DNA of 64,000 bases from Diphasiastrum complanatum. Its lineage: Eukaryota > Streptophyta > Lycopodiopsida > Lycopodiales > Lycopodiaceae. Each line of letters opens with the position of its first letter. The first letter of the stretch is position 1. Position numbers and translations under genes: made by a program. The stretch is from the NCBI GenBank assembly GCA_029204225.1, contig MU832154.1, forward strand, positions 1-64,000, written 5' to 3'. Positions 38,101 to 47,840 of the stretch are shown in pieces. The notes beneath the pieces were generated by a model, which made no database searches, was not told where the DNA came from, and saw nothing but the letters and a program-made list of their open reading frames with translations.

Positions 38101-38179
38101 CCTTGAGAAGAGATCTATTCTGATGATGGAGATCATTCTTAAGTTGGAACAAAGTAGTGTTGTAAAACTAGCAAGTTAA
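35105..38179 (+). CDS. Gag with a long unknown C-terminal extension
   Basis: ATG 35105 (MTSNGGIMLEAKERLNSTNY) is preferred because it aligns with the gag starts at 5592 and 41345; the frame is open 66 nt further up without an ATG. Residues about 8-215 are a copia-type Gag (UBN2-like) domain (WKVRMESLLEL, RAKRALHIIKM, SSSEAWNALKKIYESKS, LRRQIFQSCQREGE). A basic, Ser-rich linker and a perfect CCHC zinc knuckle follow (CFYCGIKGHFANEC; C244, C247, H252, C257). The remaining roughly 760 residues match no family I know; they are Ser-, Asp- and Cys-rich, with a hydrophobic stretch near the end (IYINYVVSYFVHIRI). The ORF ends 3 nt before the polypurine tract. It probably forms particles and binds RNA; the extension's job is unknown. 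Confidence 0.9.
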   Translation: MTSNGGIMLEAKERLNSTNYSTWKVRMESLLELNELMDIVVGIEERPLILQEQLNFDRRAKRALHIIKMNVTNELLKEVGKCTSSSEAWNALKKIYESKSTSRVLTLRRQIFQSCQREGESAHSFVLKVKSLNDDLACIDESIKDGELVQVMLNGLLDEHSNLVQCFAIQKSLPSVNDLQEILVAEEHRLQAKGGGASTQGGDEEALFTKGKFKGKWSKQGSLEHGKHSSSLQSRKQDKSKFKCFYCGIKGHFANECHKKQNARSRLRYNVLLGDDNCCANLASFGESMVNFLDPLDLEDALVLPTSHMESCGAKLASCLYSSTHGLPRLVGSSMVLDGKCKNGKGKEGANFINGVDEDSSLEVIVANDLFVHMEKDGDAKCHSLQEDGCSSNSFHIDVCNHVGKDDGALSMLEGNGSFTSFCDKVICATSGVTFLHKKSRSKVSIMRLGEGDHKSKGREVCEVFKVGCTLNDVFMNDSEEESLSYDSLPKSLSRSSCLKRESTSITLMLKVLRILFLASNIQESSTSYGATIKREVSNFCGASIKRESCEGKGNGRVVLGKIQSMDLTSLHQLKAFYDCGGLFIHGQDGKRLVEEDYMEQLKWQLLQGKGDIIGELIEVCYELKRAVLIRFDTHLHLLYFMLNGNVGIYLLVYDGGIVFTNYSEGSNLSIDEILWDLNHVFEREYLQSFRSEDVHICKIFDVLLEDQEVDLGLLHQHQETSGNSKLVKSIKEETNGQGILDLFLQVLEGSSKVFGAARKCLLTLPHLPNLMYEHCYVNVLKLSNFNKTSSIVLHPLDLGDGIVIIAGLYDQVHEFIQILKGIEVVNMFSFEQSSRSSILVLANWQLVDIVGSSVVCKSCGGTSSISSSGFGHSNGVGNTSFWHSFTQRLSWIEDLQRQGGDGSSFMEIHVAFTICIVKCGGGMQTLVDHFHLQLVCCYFTEKPEMDTWRNSLIEILCSFTCTIFMILCKIDVRNSEASYMDTIIYINYVVSYFVHIRILEKRSILMMEIILKLEQSSVVKLAS

Positions 38180-38182
38180 GTT

Positions 38183-38192
38183 GAAGAGGGAG
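38183..38192 (+). promoter_or_regulatory. Polypurine tract
   Basis: GAAGAGGGAG directly before the 3' LTR; would prime plus-strand cDNA synthesis. Confidence 0.9.
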
Positions 38193-38839
38193 TGTGAAAA
38201 TTGTCAACATTTCCTTGTCTAGTTTTAGGCCAAAATTGCTAAAAATGGCACATAGTTTAGGATCTGACTTTTCACACGTGTGAAACAGGTCTAGATATTT
38301 TTAGTAAGTGTATTTTTTCAGTATGAAGAAGTGTCAAACTTCAAGACCTTCGAAATGAGTCCATTTTCATGTATTTTGGACATATATGCCAATTTTACCT
38401 ATATAGGGCATATTTTAGGTAAGGAGGGTCTAGAGAGAGGAGAGAGAGTCATCTCTCTCAGCTATATATAGCAGGTAGGCCGTGGAGAAATAGGTTGGAG
38501 CAGATCCATTGTATTCATTTGCTTAATGAGAGATTTTTCTATTGGGTTCTCCTTCCATTGTTGGCATTGTGTAGTGATTGAGTTCAAGCTTTGTGTGTAT
38601 GATCTTAGGTGCTTTCCAAAAGTGGTAGGCTGATGTATTATGGACTGTATAATGCTATTTTGGGCCGCACTTGATGTTTATGGAAGTTTCCATTTGTGAT
38701 AAATGCTTTTTGATCAAGTTCTTTGCATTCTAGGTAGCATAGAATGTGTTGCCAATTCCTAGCTTATGTAGTTTGGAGTGCAAGCATTCAAGCCAATGAT
38801 CTTGGAGTTTAGATCCACTTAGGATCTGTATTTTTCACA
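38193..38839 (+). repeat. 3' LTR of the gag-only element
   Basis: Same length and, by eye, same sequence as 33284-33930; palindrome at 38270-38285. Confidence 0.95.
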
Positions 38840-38844
38840 ATTTC

Positions 38845-40237
38845 ACAGGGTGGTTCTTTCATGGTAATTGATTTTGTTTTGTCATTTTGTAAACATTAGT
38901 GATTTCCATTTTTTTTTGACCTCATTGGCCCTTGGATAGAACTTGAGCTTGGTTGTTAGGTTGGTTTTCATCAACTTGTCCAACTGTGATTTGTTGATAA
39001 GAGCAAAGAAAAGTTTTTTCTAAATCTTGATCAACCATTTTTTAGGAACATTTCCCCATAGTGTATCCATGCATTGCTTGAAGTGGATTTTTGCATTGTC
39101 GTATTTTGCTGGCAATGTTGGAGCTAAAGAAAGTAGTTTCTCCACACGAACACAAATCATCGAACCACAATTCTTTTTGATGGTTGCATTGTTCAACTAA
39201 TTCATCTTCAACAACACCATGATTTGTTTATCTTGATCTTTGTATTGCTAGTCATCATTGTGATCATCATTATAGTCTTAAGTGGAATCTTTATCTTGGT
39301 CCTACTAATTCATTATCAAAGCCATCATCATTGTCTATATAATTGTCGTCTTCAAGTCCATAATTCCATTGCATCTTTGATGATTGTCAAAAATTGATTT
39401 TATAACTTATGAACTATAGGCCCAAGATAAATTTTATGATGAAATGGAAGTCAAATTTTACAATGTTGTCAGTAGGAATGGTGAGAGTGTGAGAACTTTC
39501 ATAGGCGCCAAAATTTAGTATAAATGACACTTCTACAATATAGAGCTTGTTGAGCTAACAAATTTTGCTTTTTATTATAGTATAATCCAAGCTCAAAGAA
39601 AGAAGTAATAAGAGTTCAAAATTTGGTAAAGGAAGATGAAAATCTAGCAATGTAGGAGGGAGGGCCTAATTTTTTTTTATGAGTAATGATTCAAAGGTGG
39701 GGCACACTGAACACAAAACTTTTGATTTTGACTACAATAAATTTTGAGTTCAAATAAAGAAGATATGGATGTTGGGCAATCGATAAAGGGCATGTGGAGA
39801 GGGGCAACTCGAATTTAAATAAAAACAATATGAAAATTGAAAGATCAAGAAAATTAGCTAATTAGTGACTAGAAATTCTAGCAAAACTTCAAGAAAAATA
39901 TCAAATCTAATGGGAAAAGGATCTAATGCTATGATACCAAAATTTTCATGTGCCAATCATTGCATCATTAACATTTAATCTATTCATAAGCACCACGAAC
40001 TTAGTATTTATATTGGGCCTTTGCACCTATAATATGAGTTGGGGACCTTATTTGGCTATTTTGGACCTTCCAACCATTATTACAAATCTCTCCATTGTGA
40101 AAGATTCAACTAGTTTCATCACATTTTGCTATATTTCCATATTTGGCATATTGAGGCCAAAACTTGTTTTAGACTTAGAGGTTGAATTTTCAAAGTTCAT
40201 TAGTCTAAATTTCATTTGAATAAACACTTTTTGAAAG
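38845..40237. other. No gene recognised
   Basis: Continuation of the sequence interrupted by the LTR element, then AT-rich DNA. The open frame 39950-40219 has no family motif. Confidence 0.4.
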
Positions 40238-40745
40238 TGTGGGAAAGTTAGAATGCGAGTTGGAGTAGATTCAAATTTGAATAGTTGGGTACATTGAATC
40301 TAGACCCAAAATTAGTAGGGTTAGCATTTTGGTGGGAAAGCCAAGTGGCCAAATAGGGTTTGGACCTATTATAAAAGGATGTAATTCGTGGAGAGAGCAA
40401 TCTTCTCTCTTCTCTATCTCATTCCATGCTTATACATGGTTCTCTTGGGTTCTACTATCCATTGGCGCACTATCTTGGTGATTGCTTGCAATTCTATGTG
40501 CAGAATGATCTATATTTGTTATTTTTGGATCCACATGTGTGAAATACAGTAGCTTGCTGGTTTTGTACGGAAAGCAACAATAATTTTTTATTTCATTCAA
40601 GTTTGCTCAAGTTCTATTAGTGTTTGCATCTCAAATTGTGTGTAGATGCTGATTTTTCTACATTGGTGAAATTGATAGTGTATTTCTCTTTCTAACCAAA
40701 GATCATTCAAGTAGATTGGATCTTAAGGATCTGAAATCTTTCACA
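40238..40745 (+). repeat. 5' LTR of a copia element, about 508 bp
   Basis: Starts TGTGGGAAAGTTAG, ends CTTTCACA and abuts the primer site TGGTATCAGAGC (40746-40757). A TATA box (TATTATAAAAGG, 40368-40379) fits transcription of the gag stub downstream. Ends are inferred, since no matching 3' LTR is present. Confidence 0.7.
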
Positions 40746-40757
40746 TGGTATCAGAGC
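40746..40757 (+). promoter_or_regulatory. Primer-binding site
   Basis: TGGTATCAGAGC directly after the LTR. Confidence 0.9.
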
Positions 40758-41344
40758 TTGTGTTTCAGGTTATGAAGGAGGAAATAAGATCTATCAATGA
40801 TTTGGTGAAGATATCAAGTCTAAGGCATGCTAGAGAGGATTCTACACCAAAATCGGATTTTTTGCTTTTATAGATTGGATCTTTTGTAGATCAAAACACT
40901 ATATAGGTCAACATACTTGATCAATTCCGATTTTTGAATTCACATACTCGATTTGGCCGATTTTTGGATCATTGGTTCAGCCTAAGTGGTGGATTATAGA
41001 TTGCATATCAAATTTTCAGCATTTGCATGTAGATTTGGAATAGTCAATTTTTTGTGATTTGTCAAAACCCTAATTTTGATTGGATCTCTAGATAGTGATG
41101 TTGCTGGACTTCATTTAAGTGTGTTTCAATCTTAGAAAGTGGCAAAAGTCATTAGATTGAGGATAGATCATAGGTTGATCAAGATTCCATGACTCTATGT
41201 GTTGATTTGCTTGGATAAGTGCTACAAGAGAATTTGTGAGATAGTTTCAAATCTTGGTGATTTCTTTTGAAAGCATTTGTTGTTGCTAAAAGGAGTGCTT
41301 TGTTCATTGAAATAGTTTGAAAGAGAAGATCAAGTCATTGCTAC

Positions 41345-41667
41345 ATGGCAACCTCCATTGGAGTCATGTTGGAAGCCAATGATAGGCTTATCTCAAGTAA
41401 CTATTCATTTTGGAAAGTGAGGATGGAGTCACTTCTTGAGATGAATGATGTTTTGGATATTGTTGTAGGTTTGGAGGAGAGACCAGCAACACAACAAGAT
41501 CAAGTGAGGTATGACAAGAGAGCCAAGAAGGCTCTACACATGATAAAGATGAATGTTACCAATGAACTTCTCAAGAAAGTTGGTAAGTGCACATCATCTT
41601 TGGAAGCTTGGAATTCATTGAAGAAGCTTTATGAATCCAAGTCTACTTCTAGAGTGTTGACTCTCAG
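41345..41667 (+). pseudogene. Copia gag, N-terminal 107 codons
   Basis: ATG 41345 encodes MATSIGVMLEANDRL, YSFWKVRMESLLEM, RAKKALHMIKMNVTNELLKK and YESKSTSRVLTLR, closely related to residues 1-110 of the Gag at 35105. At 41667 the gag sequence stops inside CTCAGAG and continues, out of frame, as the RNase H end of a different copia family. Confidence 0.9.
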
Positions 41668-41883
41668 AGTGGCATTCAGCTAGCAAAGAATCCAGTGTTT
41701 CATGCGAGAACCAAACACATTGAGATTCAGTATCACTTTATATGTGAGAGGCTGCTGAGTCGTGAAATTCATTATGTTCATTGTAGCACAGAAGAACAAC
41801 TAGCTGATATTTTCACTAAGCCACTTGTTGGAGAAAAGTTTGATAAGTTTAGGTCAAAGCTTTCTGTACTTAAAGTTTGTTGA
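41668..41883 (+). pseudogene. Copia RNase H C-terminus (family Z)
   Basis: Encodes SGIQLAKNPVFHARTKHIEI, YHFICERLLSREIHYVHCST, EEQLADIFTKPLVGEKFD and ends LSVLKVC before TGA. It is nearly the same as 49794-50010. The protein is the last 70 residues of copia Pol; the catalytic part is absent. Confidence 0.92.
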
Positions 41884-41939
41884 CTTTAAAGTTATGTATA
41901 TGACTGTATAAAAAGTAGACTCTACTTTAAGGGAGAGAG

Positions 41940-42213
41940 TTAGAATTAAAGTAGAATCATTGTGCTACTGTACTGTGGGTCCTATCAGTTGATAAGGATC
42001 AGTTGGCCTCACCACAAGGCAAGTCGACGGGACACGCGTCCCACCAACGGCAACCTAGGTCATGCATGGGTTACCTGAGTGAACAACTATATGTACATTG
42101 TAATTGCATTTTGAGAAACACAGTTGCTATGTGAGCTTGTTGTGGAGAGTGTTTTCTGTGTGTGTTACTGTGTAGCATGATCTATGTTCCTGTGCAAAGC
42201 AAATTCAAAGTCC
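41940..42213 (+). repeat. 3' LTR, family Z (274 bp)
   Basis: Follows the purine tract AAGGGAGAGAG and matches 50067-50340 along its whole length (same length, roughly 90 percent or more identical by eye). Shared words include GTGCTACTGTACTGTGGGTC and GGACACRCGTCCCRCCAACG. The similarity ends at AAGTCC in both copies. Confidence 0.8.
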
Positions 42214-42499
42214 TTCGTCGAGCCAATCTTTACCTAGTGAACCTTCGCCAGTCCTATTTTTAGATTTTGATTTTCCAGATCAAGTCTTTGTCAAAATTTG
42301 GATCAAATCAAATATATTTTGATTTGGATTTTGAGAAAAAAAATTTAGAAGTATCGGTTGATTGAATTTCGAAATCTTTTCACGATATAGCAATCAGATT
42401 CTTGAAAATGCAATAGATCTAGCAGATATGATCTGAGATCGTTTTTGACTGAAAAATCTAGATCCAATCTCATTGTCTGCTTGATCTAAATTTTTAAAG

Positions 42500-43245
42500 A
42501 TGGCTACCCCTAGAGGTGCCCCTAGAGGTGCTCCACAGGAAGTCAATCCAACTATTGTTAGAAGAGCACCTCGTTTGGATCTACCCAAATATAATGGATT
42601 AACAGATCCAGTTAGATTTCTTCAGATCTATGCTGAATCTTGTGAAGTCTATGGCAAAATTTTCCCTCAAGATAAACTTAAGTTGTTTCCTATGGCCTTA
42701 ACAGGCGCAACACAAGATTGGTACTATAATCAAGATGAAACTGAGTGTACAAATTGGGAGGTTGTTAAATGAGCCCTTATCACACGGCTCAAACCACGGA
42801 AGTTTATGGAAGATCCTTTCCTACTTTTAAGTAAAATTAAAATGCAAAAGCGGGAAATGGTTCGAGATTACATTGAACAGACGAAACGCCTCATATCTGA
42901 GTGCGAACTTGAGCTGATTAACGAAAATGCCATGATTATGTGGTTTTTGTCAGCTCTACCTAAACGGATCAGACGTGAGCTGAAATGCCATAATGAGTAT
43001 GCACTCTTGCAAATGCTATGGATGATGCAATTCGGGAGGAGGATGAAGATTCAGATGATGAGCCGAATATCAGTATGTTGTCCTATACAACAGGGCAGAC
43101 TACTACGACATCCCCCACTATTGCATCAACAAATGCCAACACTACTATAGAAATGATGCTCAATGAGTTCGAGAAACTTGGGAAGAACCAGCAAAAACAT
43201 ATGGAAAAGTTACAGTTGCAATTTGATGAGAAGATCAAGCATTGA
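42500..43245 (+). pseudogene. Ty3/gypsy Gag capsid domain
   Basis: ATG 42500: MATPRGAPRGAPQEV, then RLDLPKYNGLTDPVRFLQIY, KLKLFPMALTGATQDWYYNQ and IKMQKREMVRDYIEQTKRL, typical of Retrotrans_gag. An in-frame TGA at 42770 replaces CAA in the 22-kb copy, and loss of one A near 43010 (CTTGCAAATGC versus CTTGCAAAATGC) shifts the frame. An acidic Thr-rich linker and a helical segment (MLNEFEKLGKNQQKHMEKLQ) follow. Confidence 0.88.
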
Positions 43246-43299
43246 AAAATTTCCACGAAGAAGCGAACAAGGAACCTGAAAAGTTTGCGAAGACTTTTC

Positions 43300-44165
43300 C
43301 TACCAGGGAACATGTCTAGTGTTCTATTTGTACAGGAAATCACACAATGAATGAGTGTCCTCAATTGAAAAAATGAATGGAAATCAGTGTTTGCCATTTG
43401 TGTAATTCACCTGATCATGAGACTGCTTTTTGCAACTTCAACCCTCAGATGATTCAGCAATGGTATGCCTAAATGGGATATCAAAAACCATCGTATGGAG
43501 GAAATCTAGCAGCTAGACCGTGACAATCTGCTCTTGGATACCCAAAACATTTAGCTTTACCTGCCTCACCAAAGCACTCTGCTCCTCCTGCCAATTTGAT
43601 GGAACCAGAACCTTACGAAAGTGCTGAGCAATGGAACTATGGTACTGATCAAGAAGGTGGATCTTCAGGAGGATCTTCAGAACAATACGCTATTTATGTT
43701 GCCGCTCAACAACAAGCCTCTAGAAATTGGACCAGAGCACCACTTGGATGCTTTGCATGTGGAGAAAATCACAGAGTTGCAGAATGTCCAAATAAAGAGA
43801 AATTTGTACCATTTTGTCATGACTGTGGTTATGGGCATTGCTATAAAGATTGTCCAGCAAGACCAAAGCCACCACCAGCTACAACACCTGTAAATTTGAT
43901 AACAATCAAGCGAAGACCAGCAATTTAGAATAAACCAAGTGCACCCTTGATGGTGGTCACCAGAGCACAGAAGCAGAAAGAACCAGTAGCAGATCCAGTA
44001 CCTACTGATTCTATAACATTGAATGATACACCAACAGCATCAAGAGTCTATCCAAATCTTCATGCAAAAAAACAAAGATATCAGAATATGAGGCAGTGGA
44101 TTAAACATCTGCAAGAAAAAGAGGAGCTTGAAGCTGTTAAAGTGACAGCAGAAGTTCATTCTTGA
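43300..44165 (+). pseudogene. Gypsy Gag zinc-knuckle region, four CCHC motifs
   Basis: One frame, with several stops, contains CSICTGNHTMNEC, CHLCNSPDHETAFC, CFACGENHRVAEC and CHDCGYGHCYKDC. Four nucleocapsid-type knuckles in one protein is more than the usual one or two. A Pro-rich and a basic segment follow. Stops at about 43376 and 43470 and at 43926 break it. Confidence 0.8.
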
Positions 44166-44262
44166 ACATTGCAGCCACCAAGAAATTCACGTACACTAGT
44201 TGTATCATCATGAAGAACCCTTCAAGATGACTGAACCGGAAGCACCGCAAACATAACTGCTC

Positions 44263-44850
44263 ATGAACATTTTGTCTAGCAAGATCAATATTTCATTGGG
44301 AGAGTTCCTCGAGTTGGTGCCAAAAGCAAAAGAAGTCTTAGTGCAAAAGTTAGCTCAAGTCGAATCAGAAGTCCATCAGGAGCCACTTTTTTGCGCTGGA
44401 TTTGAAGAATCTAACGAAGTACTCCATGTTGGAGCCGCTTCAAAAAGTGAACAAAATAATATCACTCTGCTGATACAACATAGACAATTTTCTAAGAAAG
44501 CAGTTGTGATAGATGGCGGTTTAGGAGTTAACCTGATTTCTACAAAGCTATGTGCAAAATGGGGCCTTACAAAGATCAAGTATGCTACTTTTGCTATTAA
44601 GCTAGCTGATCAAACGACAGTTTGTCGACGAGGAATGATTGAAAATATACTTGTCAGAATTGCGGGAGCACAGTTCGTCATTACTTTCGTAGTGATGGAC
44701 TTACCAGAAGTGCCAAATGTCTACCGAGTTCTATTGGGACGTCCATGGTCATGAGTTGCGCAAGTAATTCATAACCGGGGTACCGGAAAAATCACTTTTG
44801 CAAATCGTGACCGTGCAGTTAAAGTTGATCCTACAACTTGGACTATTAAA
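44263..44850 (+). pseudogene. Gypsy aspartic protease
   Basis: VVIDGGLGVNLISTKLCAKW carries the active-site Asp in the DGG form common in plant gypsy elements, and YRVLLGRPWS is the second conserved block. Then a TGA at 44752 and a readable continuation (VIHNRGTGKITFANRDR). It would process the Gag-Pol polyprotein. Confidence 0.85.
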
Positions 44851-45027
44851 CCAGTGGTTCAAAAAGAAGATGACGATTCGTCAACAATGGATCACACTTG
44901 TGATCGGCCAGAGAAAAATTTGGGAGTTCATTACGATTCTCAAATGGATACTATCAACTGGAATGAAGCTCTTGCAACAATTGATTGTACAGTAGGATAT
45001 ATGTGTCAACAAGATAATCAATAAGAT

Positions 45028-45312
45028 TTGAGCGAGATTTTATTATTAGATCGAACTTTGGATACACCAATCACGTTTCCACTGAATGTGCTGAATGTAG
45101 TCTGGATCTCAAGGGAGCCTATACCAGATCCGATTGAAGATGATCTCATACATGTGAGTCATGCCTTGACTTATGATGGCAATGCTAAACTTATGGATGA
45201 GCAGATTCTAAATCATATGGATCCGACCAGATTTGGAGTGCATAATGTTCCTGATGAACCAACAATAAAACCGCCTAAGGTCGTTATATTGAAGGAAGAA
45301 AGGATCACATGA
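45028..45312 (+). pseudogene. Gypsy Pol linker
   Basis: FPLNVLNVVWISREPIPDPI followed by EDDLIHVSHALTYDG. A diverged copy on the minus strand lies at about 54000-54160. No catalytic motif; it joins protease and RT. Confidence 0.7.
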
Positions 45313-45579
45313 TCAATGACGAAGAAACAAGCTAAGCATCATAATTATACGATCCTGAAATGAGAAAATCTCCCTCAAAAAATTGATTCAAAGAAGGTGC
45401 CACCCTTACTTAATAAAGGCAAAGGAAAAGTCAAGGATGATTCTACAAGTTAGAATTCTAGCAAGACATCATCGTCTCGGAAGTCATCACCTCCATGATC
45501 AATTCCTGCTAAGAAGACTAAGCGAAGGTCCAAGACAAGTCCTTTCAAAAAAGAAAAAGCAAATGTTGTCCAACATGAT

Positions 45580-46010
45580 ATGCCCGAGCATTTTAAACGC
45601 TATACACTGGATGATGTGGTTATCATATTATCTAAAGCACATCGTGAACCTGAAGAACACGTGTTAGAATCGAAAGAGGTTTACGATGGCCCAGCTAGGA
45701 TGCAGCCAATAAATCTTGCTGAACCAGGAGAACTGAAAAAGATTGTACAAGTTGGATCACAACTTAATCCTGAACAGTATCAAGCACTCCACATGTTACT
45801 TATTAAATATCAGGATTGCCTTGCATGGACTTATCAAGATCTAAAGGGTATTCCGACATCAGTTATTGAACATACCATACCTTTAGTACCTGATGCAGTT
45901 CCAAAGGTTACAAAGTTCTATCGTTGTAATCCTAATGTTGCAGACCTGATAAAGAAAGAACTTGGTATCAGTAGGGCGACCCTGCTCCAGGCCTCAGATC
46001 GTGCTCAAAT
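45580..46010 (+). pseudogene. Start of gypsy reverse transcriptase
   Basis: MPEHFKRYTLDDVVIILSKA, then YQDCLAWTYQDLKGIPTSVI, EHTIPLVPDAVPKVTKFYRC and NPNVADLIKKEL, the segment before the RT fingers. It then leaves gypsy similarity. The catalytic YxDD part is missing. Confidence 0.88.
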
Positions 46011-46401
46011 CGATCCAAAAATAATATTGATCAAGCAAAAATCGGTTTGGGGAGGTGCGGCCGTAGACAGGGAGGAGCGTGGAGCTCACTTGCGATGAAC
46101 GAGGGCAGCAGCTTAGCGTTAAAAAGTGTATAGCGGCCCCAAGAAAGGGTTTTGGCACACATGAGTGAATGTGACCATAGGATTGGACTCCTATTGGATC
46201 AACGGTCGTGATAGATTGCTCAGGGAACAATCTGGACAACAAGATCGTAGTGGACCATTGGATGAAGTGGAAAAGGTCTTGAAGTGCATTCTGGCCTTCA
46301 ACTTCATTAAAAATTTTCATACTAATTTTCAACTTCTGACATCAAAGTTGGCCTCGGCATACTGCTTTTAGCCTACGGCAGAAGTTTCAAGCAGTTTTGC
46401 A
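46011..46401. other. Junction between gypsy and copia elements
   Basis: 390 bp without LTR or primer site. The copia gag begins at 46402 with no 5' LTR in front of it, so the 5' part of that element has been replaced or lost. Confidence 0.5.
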
Positions 46402-47190
46402 ATGGTTAACATGGGAGAGTCCATTTTGAGTGAAAGTAGGAAATTGGACGGGATTTCCAACTATGCAGTGTGGAAATTCAAAATGAAAAACATACTGATG
46501 GAGAAATATGTGTGGGAAGTCATCACAGGTGATGACAGAAGGCCGCCAAATGAAGCGGATATCAAAGTGTTCGACAAAAAGATGAGGAAAGCTTTGACCT
46601 TCATTAACTTGTCAATGAAGGATCACATCATTACCCACATTTGTGATGCTGTTACACCCAGACAGGCATGGGATGTGCTAAAGGAGCAGTTCGAGATGTC
46701 AAATCCATCAAGAATCATGTTTGTGAAGTCAAAGCTGAATAGTGCTCGAATGGAACAAGGAAAGCACATTCAGACGTACATGACCGGAATCAAGACAATG
46801 AGGAATGAACTACATTATATTGGTGAGCACATACGCGATGTGGAGCTGGTGCACAATGCATTGTGTGGCATTGTAGAACCCTATCAGATGTTTGTGAGCA
46901 GAATAGCATCAAGAGAAAGATTGCCAACCTTTGACGAGCTCACAGGAATCTTGATGCAGGAAATAACGGCGAGAAATGGTGATAGCTAGACGTCAAACTA
47001 CTGACGATCAGGCACTTGCGACACGCCAAAAACAAGGCAAGACCAAGGGCAAGAAGAAGTCTAAGCAGCAATTTGCCAAGTCTCAGGAGGATGAGGGATC
47101 TTCTAGTAAGACCAAGAAGAAATGCAAGTGCTTCCATTGTGGTAAAAAAGGGCCATTGGAAGAGTGAATGTCACAAATTCCTGGCGGAAC
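46402..47190 (+). pseudogene. Copia Gag (family Z)
   Basis: ATG 46402 encodes MVNMGESILSESRKLDGISN, AVWKFKMKNILMEKYVWEVI, AWDVLKEQFEMSNPSR and SRIASRERLPTFDELTGIL, a UBN2-type Gag. The frame closes at 46989 (TAG); a lysine-rich region continues in another frame to CKCFHCGKKG, and a third frame supplies HWKSECHKF, so one CCHC knuckle is split by an indel near 47150. Confidence 0.9.
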
Positions 47191-47840
47191 AAGGCAAGGG
47201 AAAACCAAAACAAGCAGGTAACCTTGTCGATGAGGGTGAGATTGAAGACTCTAGCATCTTCATATCTGCATTCTCATCTACTCAAGATGATCAAGCGTGG
47301 TATATTGACTCGGGAGCCACAAGACACATGACAGGTAACAAGAATTGGTTCAGTAGCTTGAACGTGTTGGATAATGGAACGTCCGTTTCACAAGCAAATG
47401 GCGATGTGTGCAAGATCAAGGGGATAGGCACCGTTTCAATCCAACTACTTGATAGCAAAAGCAGGATGATCAAGGAGGTACTTTACGTACTAGGTTTGAA
47501 GAAAAATATACTTTCTGTTGGAGTCATTACTGATCAAAAGTTGAAAGTAGAATTCACCCATGATCGTTGCTTTGTGAAGGATGTGAACCAAAAATTCAAA
47601 GTTATTGCGGATGGAGTAAGGGAGCCCAATACTAGATTGTACAGGTTGAATGCTACAATCAAGGGTCAACATGGACTCATATCGTCCATTCCATTGCAAA
47701 CTGAATTATGGCCTAAGAGGCTTGGTCACTTGAACTTGGGAAGCCTCAGTTTGATGAGAAAATTGGAGATGGTAACAGGATTGCCTACTATAGAAGACCA
47801 CTTGAAATCAATGTGCGAATCATGTGTATATGGGAAGTAG
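47190..47840 (+). pseudogene. Copia protease and pre-integrase (family Z)
   Basis: AWYIDSGATRHMTGNKNWF carries the intact DSGA protease active site. KNILSVGVITDQKL and LWPKRLGHLNLGSLSLMRKL follow, the pre-integrase domain whose first zinc-binding His is Arg (PKRLGH instead of HxRLGH). It ends CESCVYGK followed by TAG. Confidence 0.88.

Larger units (their letters stand above)
33284..38839 (+). mobile_element. Intact gag-only LTR retrotransposon
   Basis: Two 647-bp LTRs (33284-33930 and 38193-38839) in which I find no difference by eye, flanked by the perfect 5-bp target duplication ATTTC (33279-33283 and 38840-38844). A primer site directly follows the left LTR and a polypurine tract directly precedes the right LTR. 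The internal 4.26 kb contains a repeat-bearing leader and one 1,024-residue ORF. There is no protease DSG, integrase, RT YVDD or RNase H motif on either strand. This is the structure of a non-autonomous terminal-repeat element with a GAG domain (TR-GAG type), mobilised by the enzymes of another copia element. Identical LTRs imply a recent insertion. Confidence 0.93.
42500..46010 (+). mobile_element. Truncated Ty3/gypsy element
   Basis: Gag (42500-43245), zinc-knuckle region (43300-44165), aspartic protease (44263-44850), linker (45028-45310) and the very start of RT (45580-about 46000) in the normal order. RT core, RNase H and integrase are absent. Many stops and shifts. Matching fragments occur at 22204-22668 (gag) and 53215-54160 (minus, linker to RT start). 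Confidence 0.88.
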
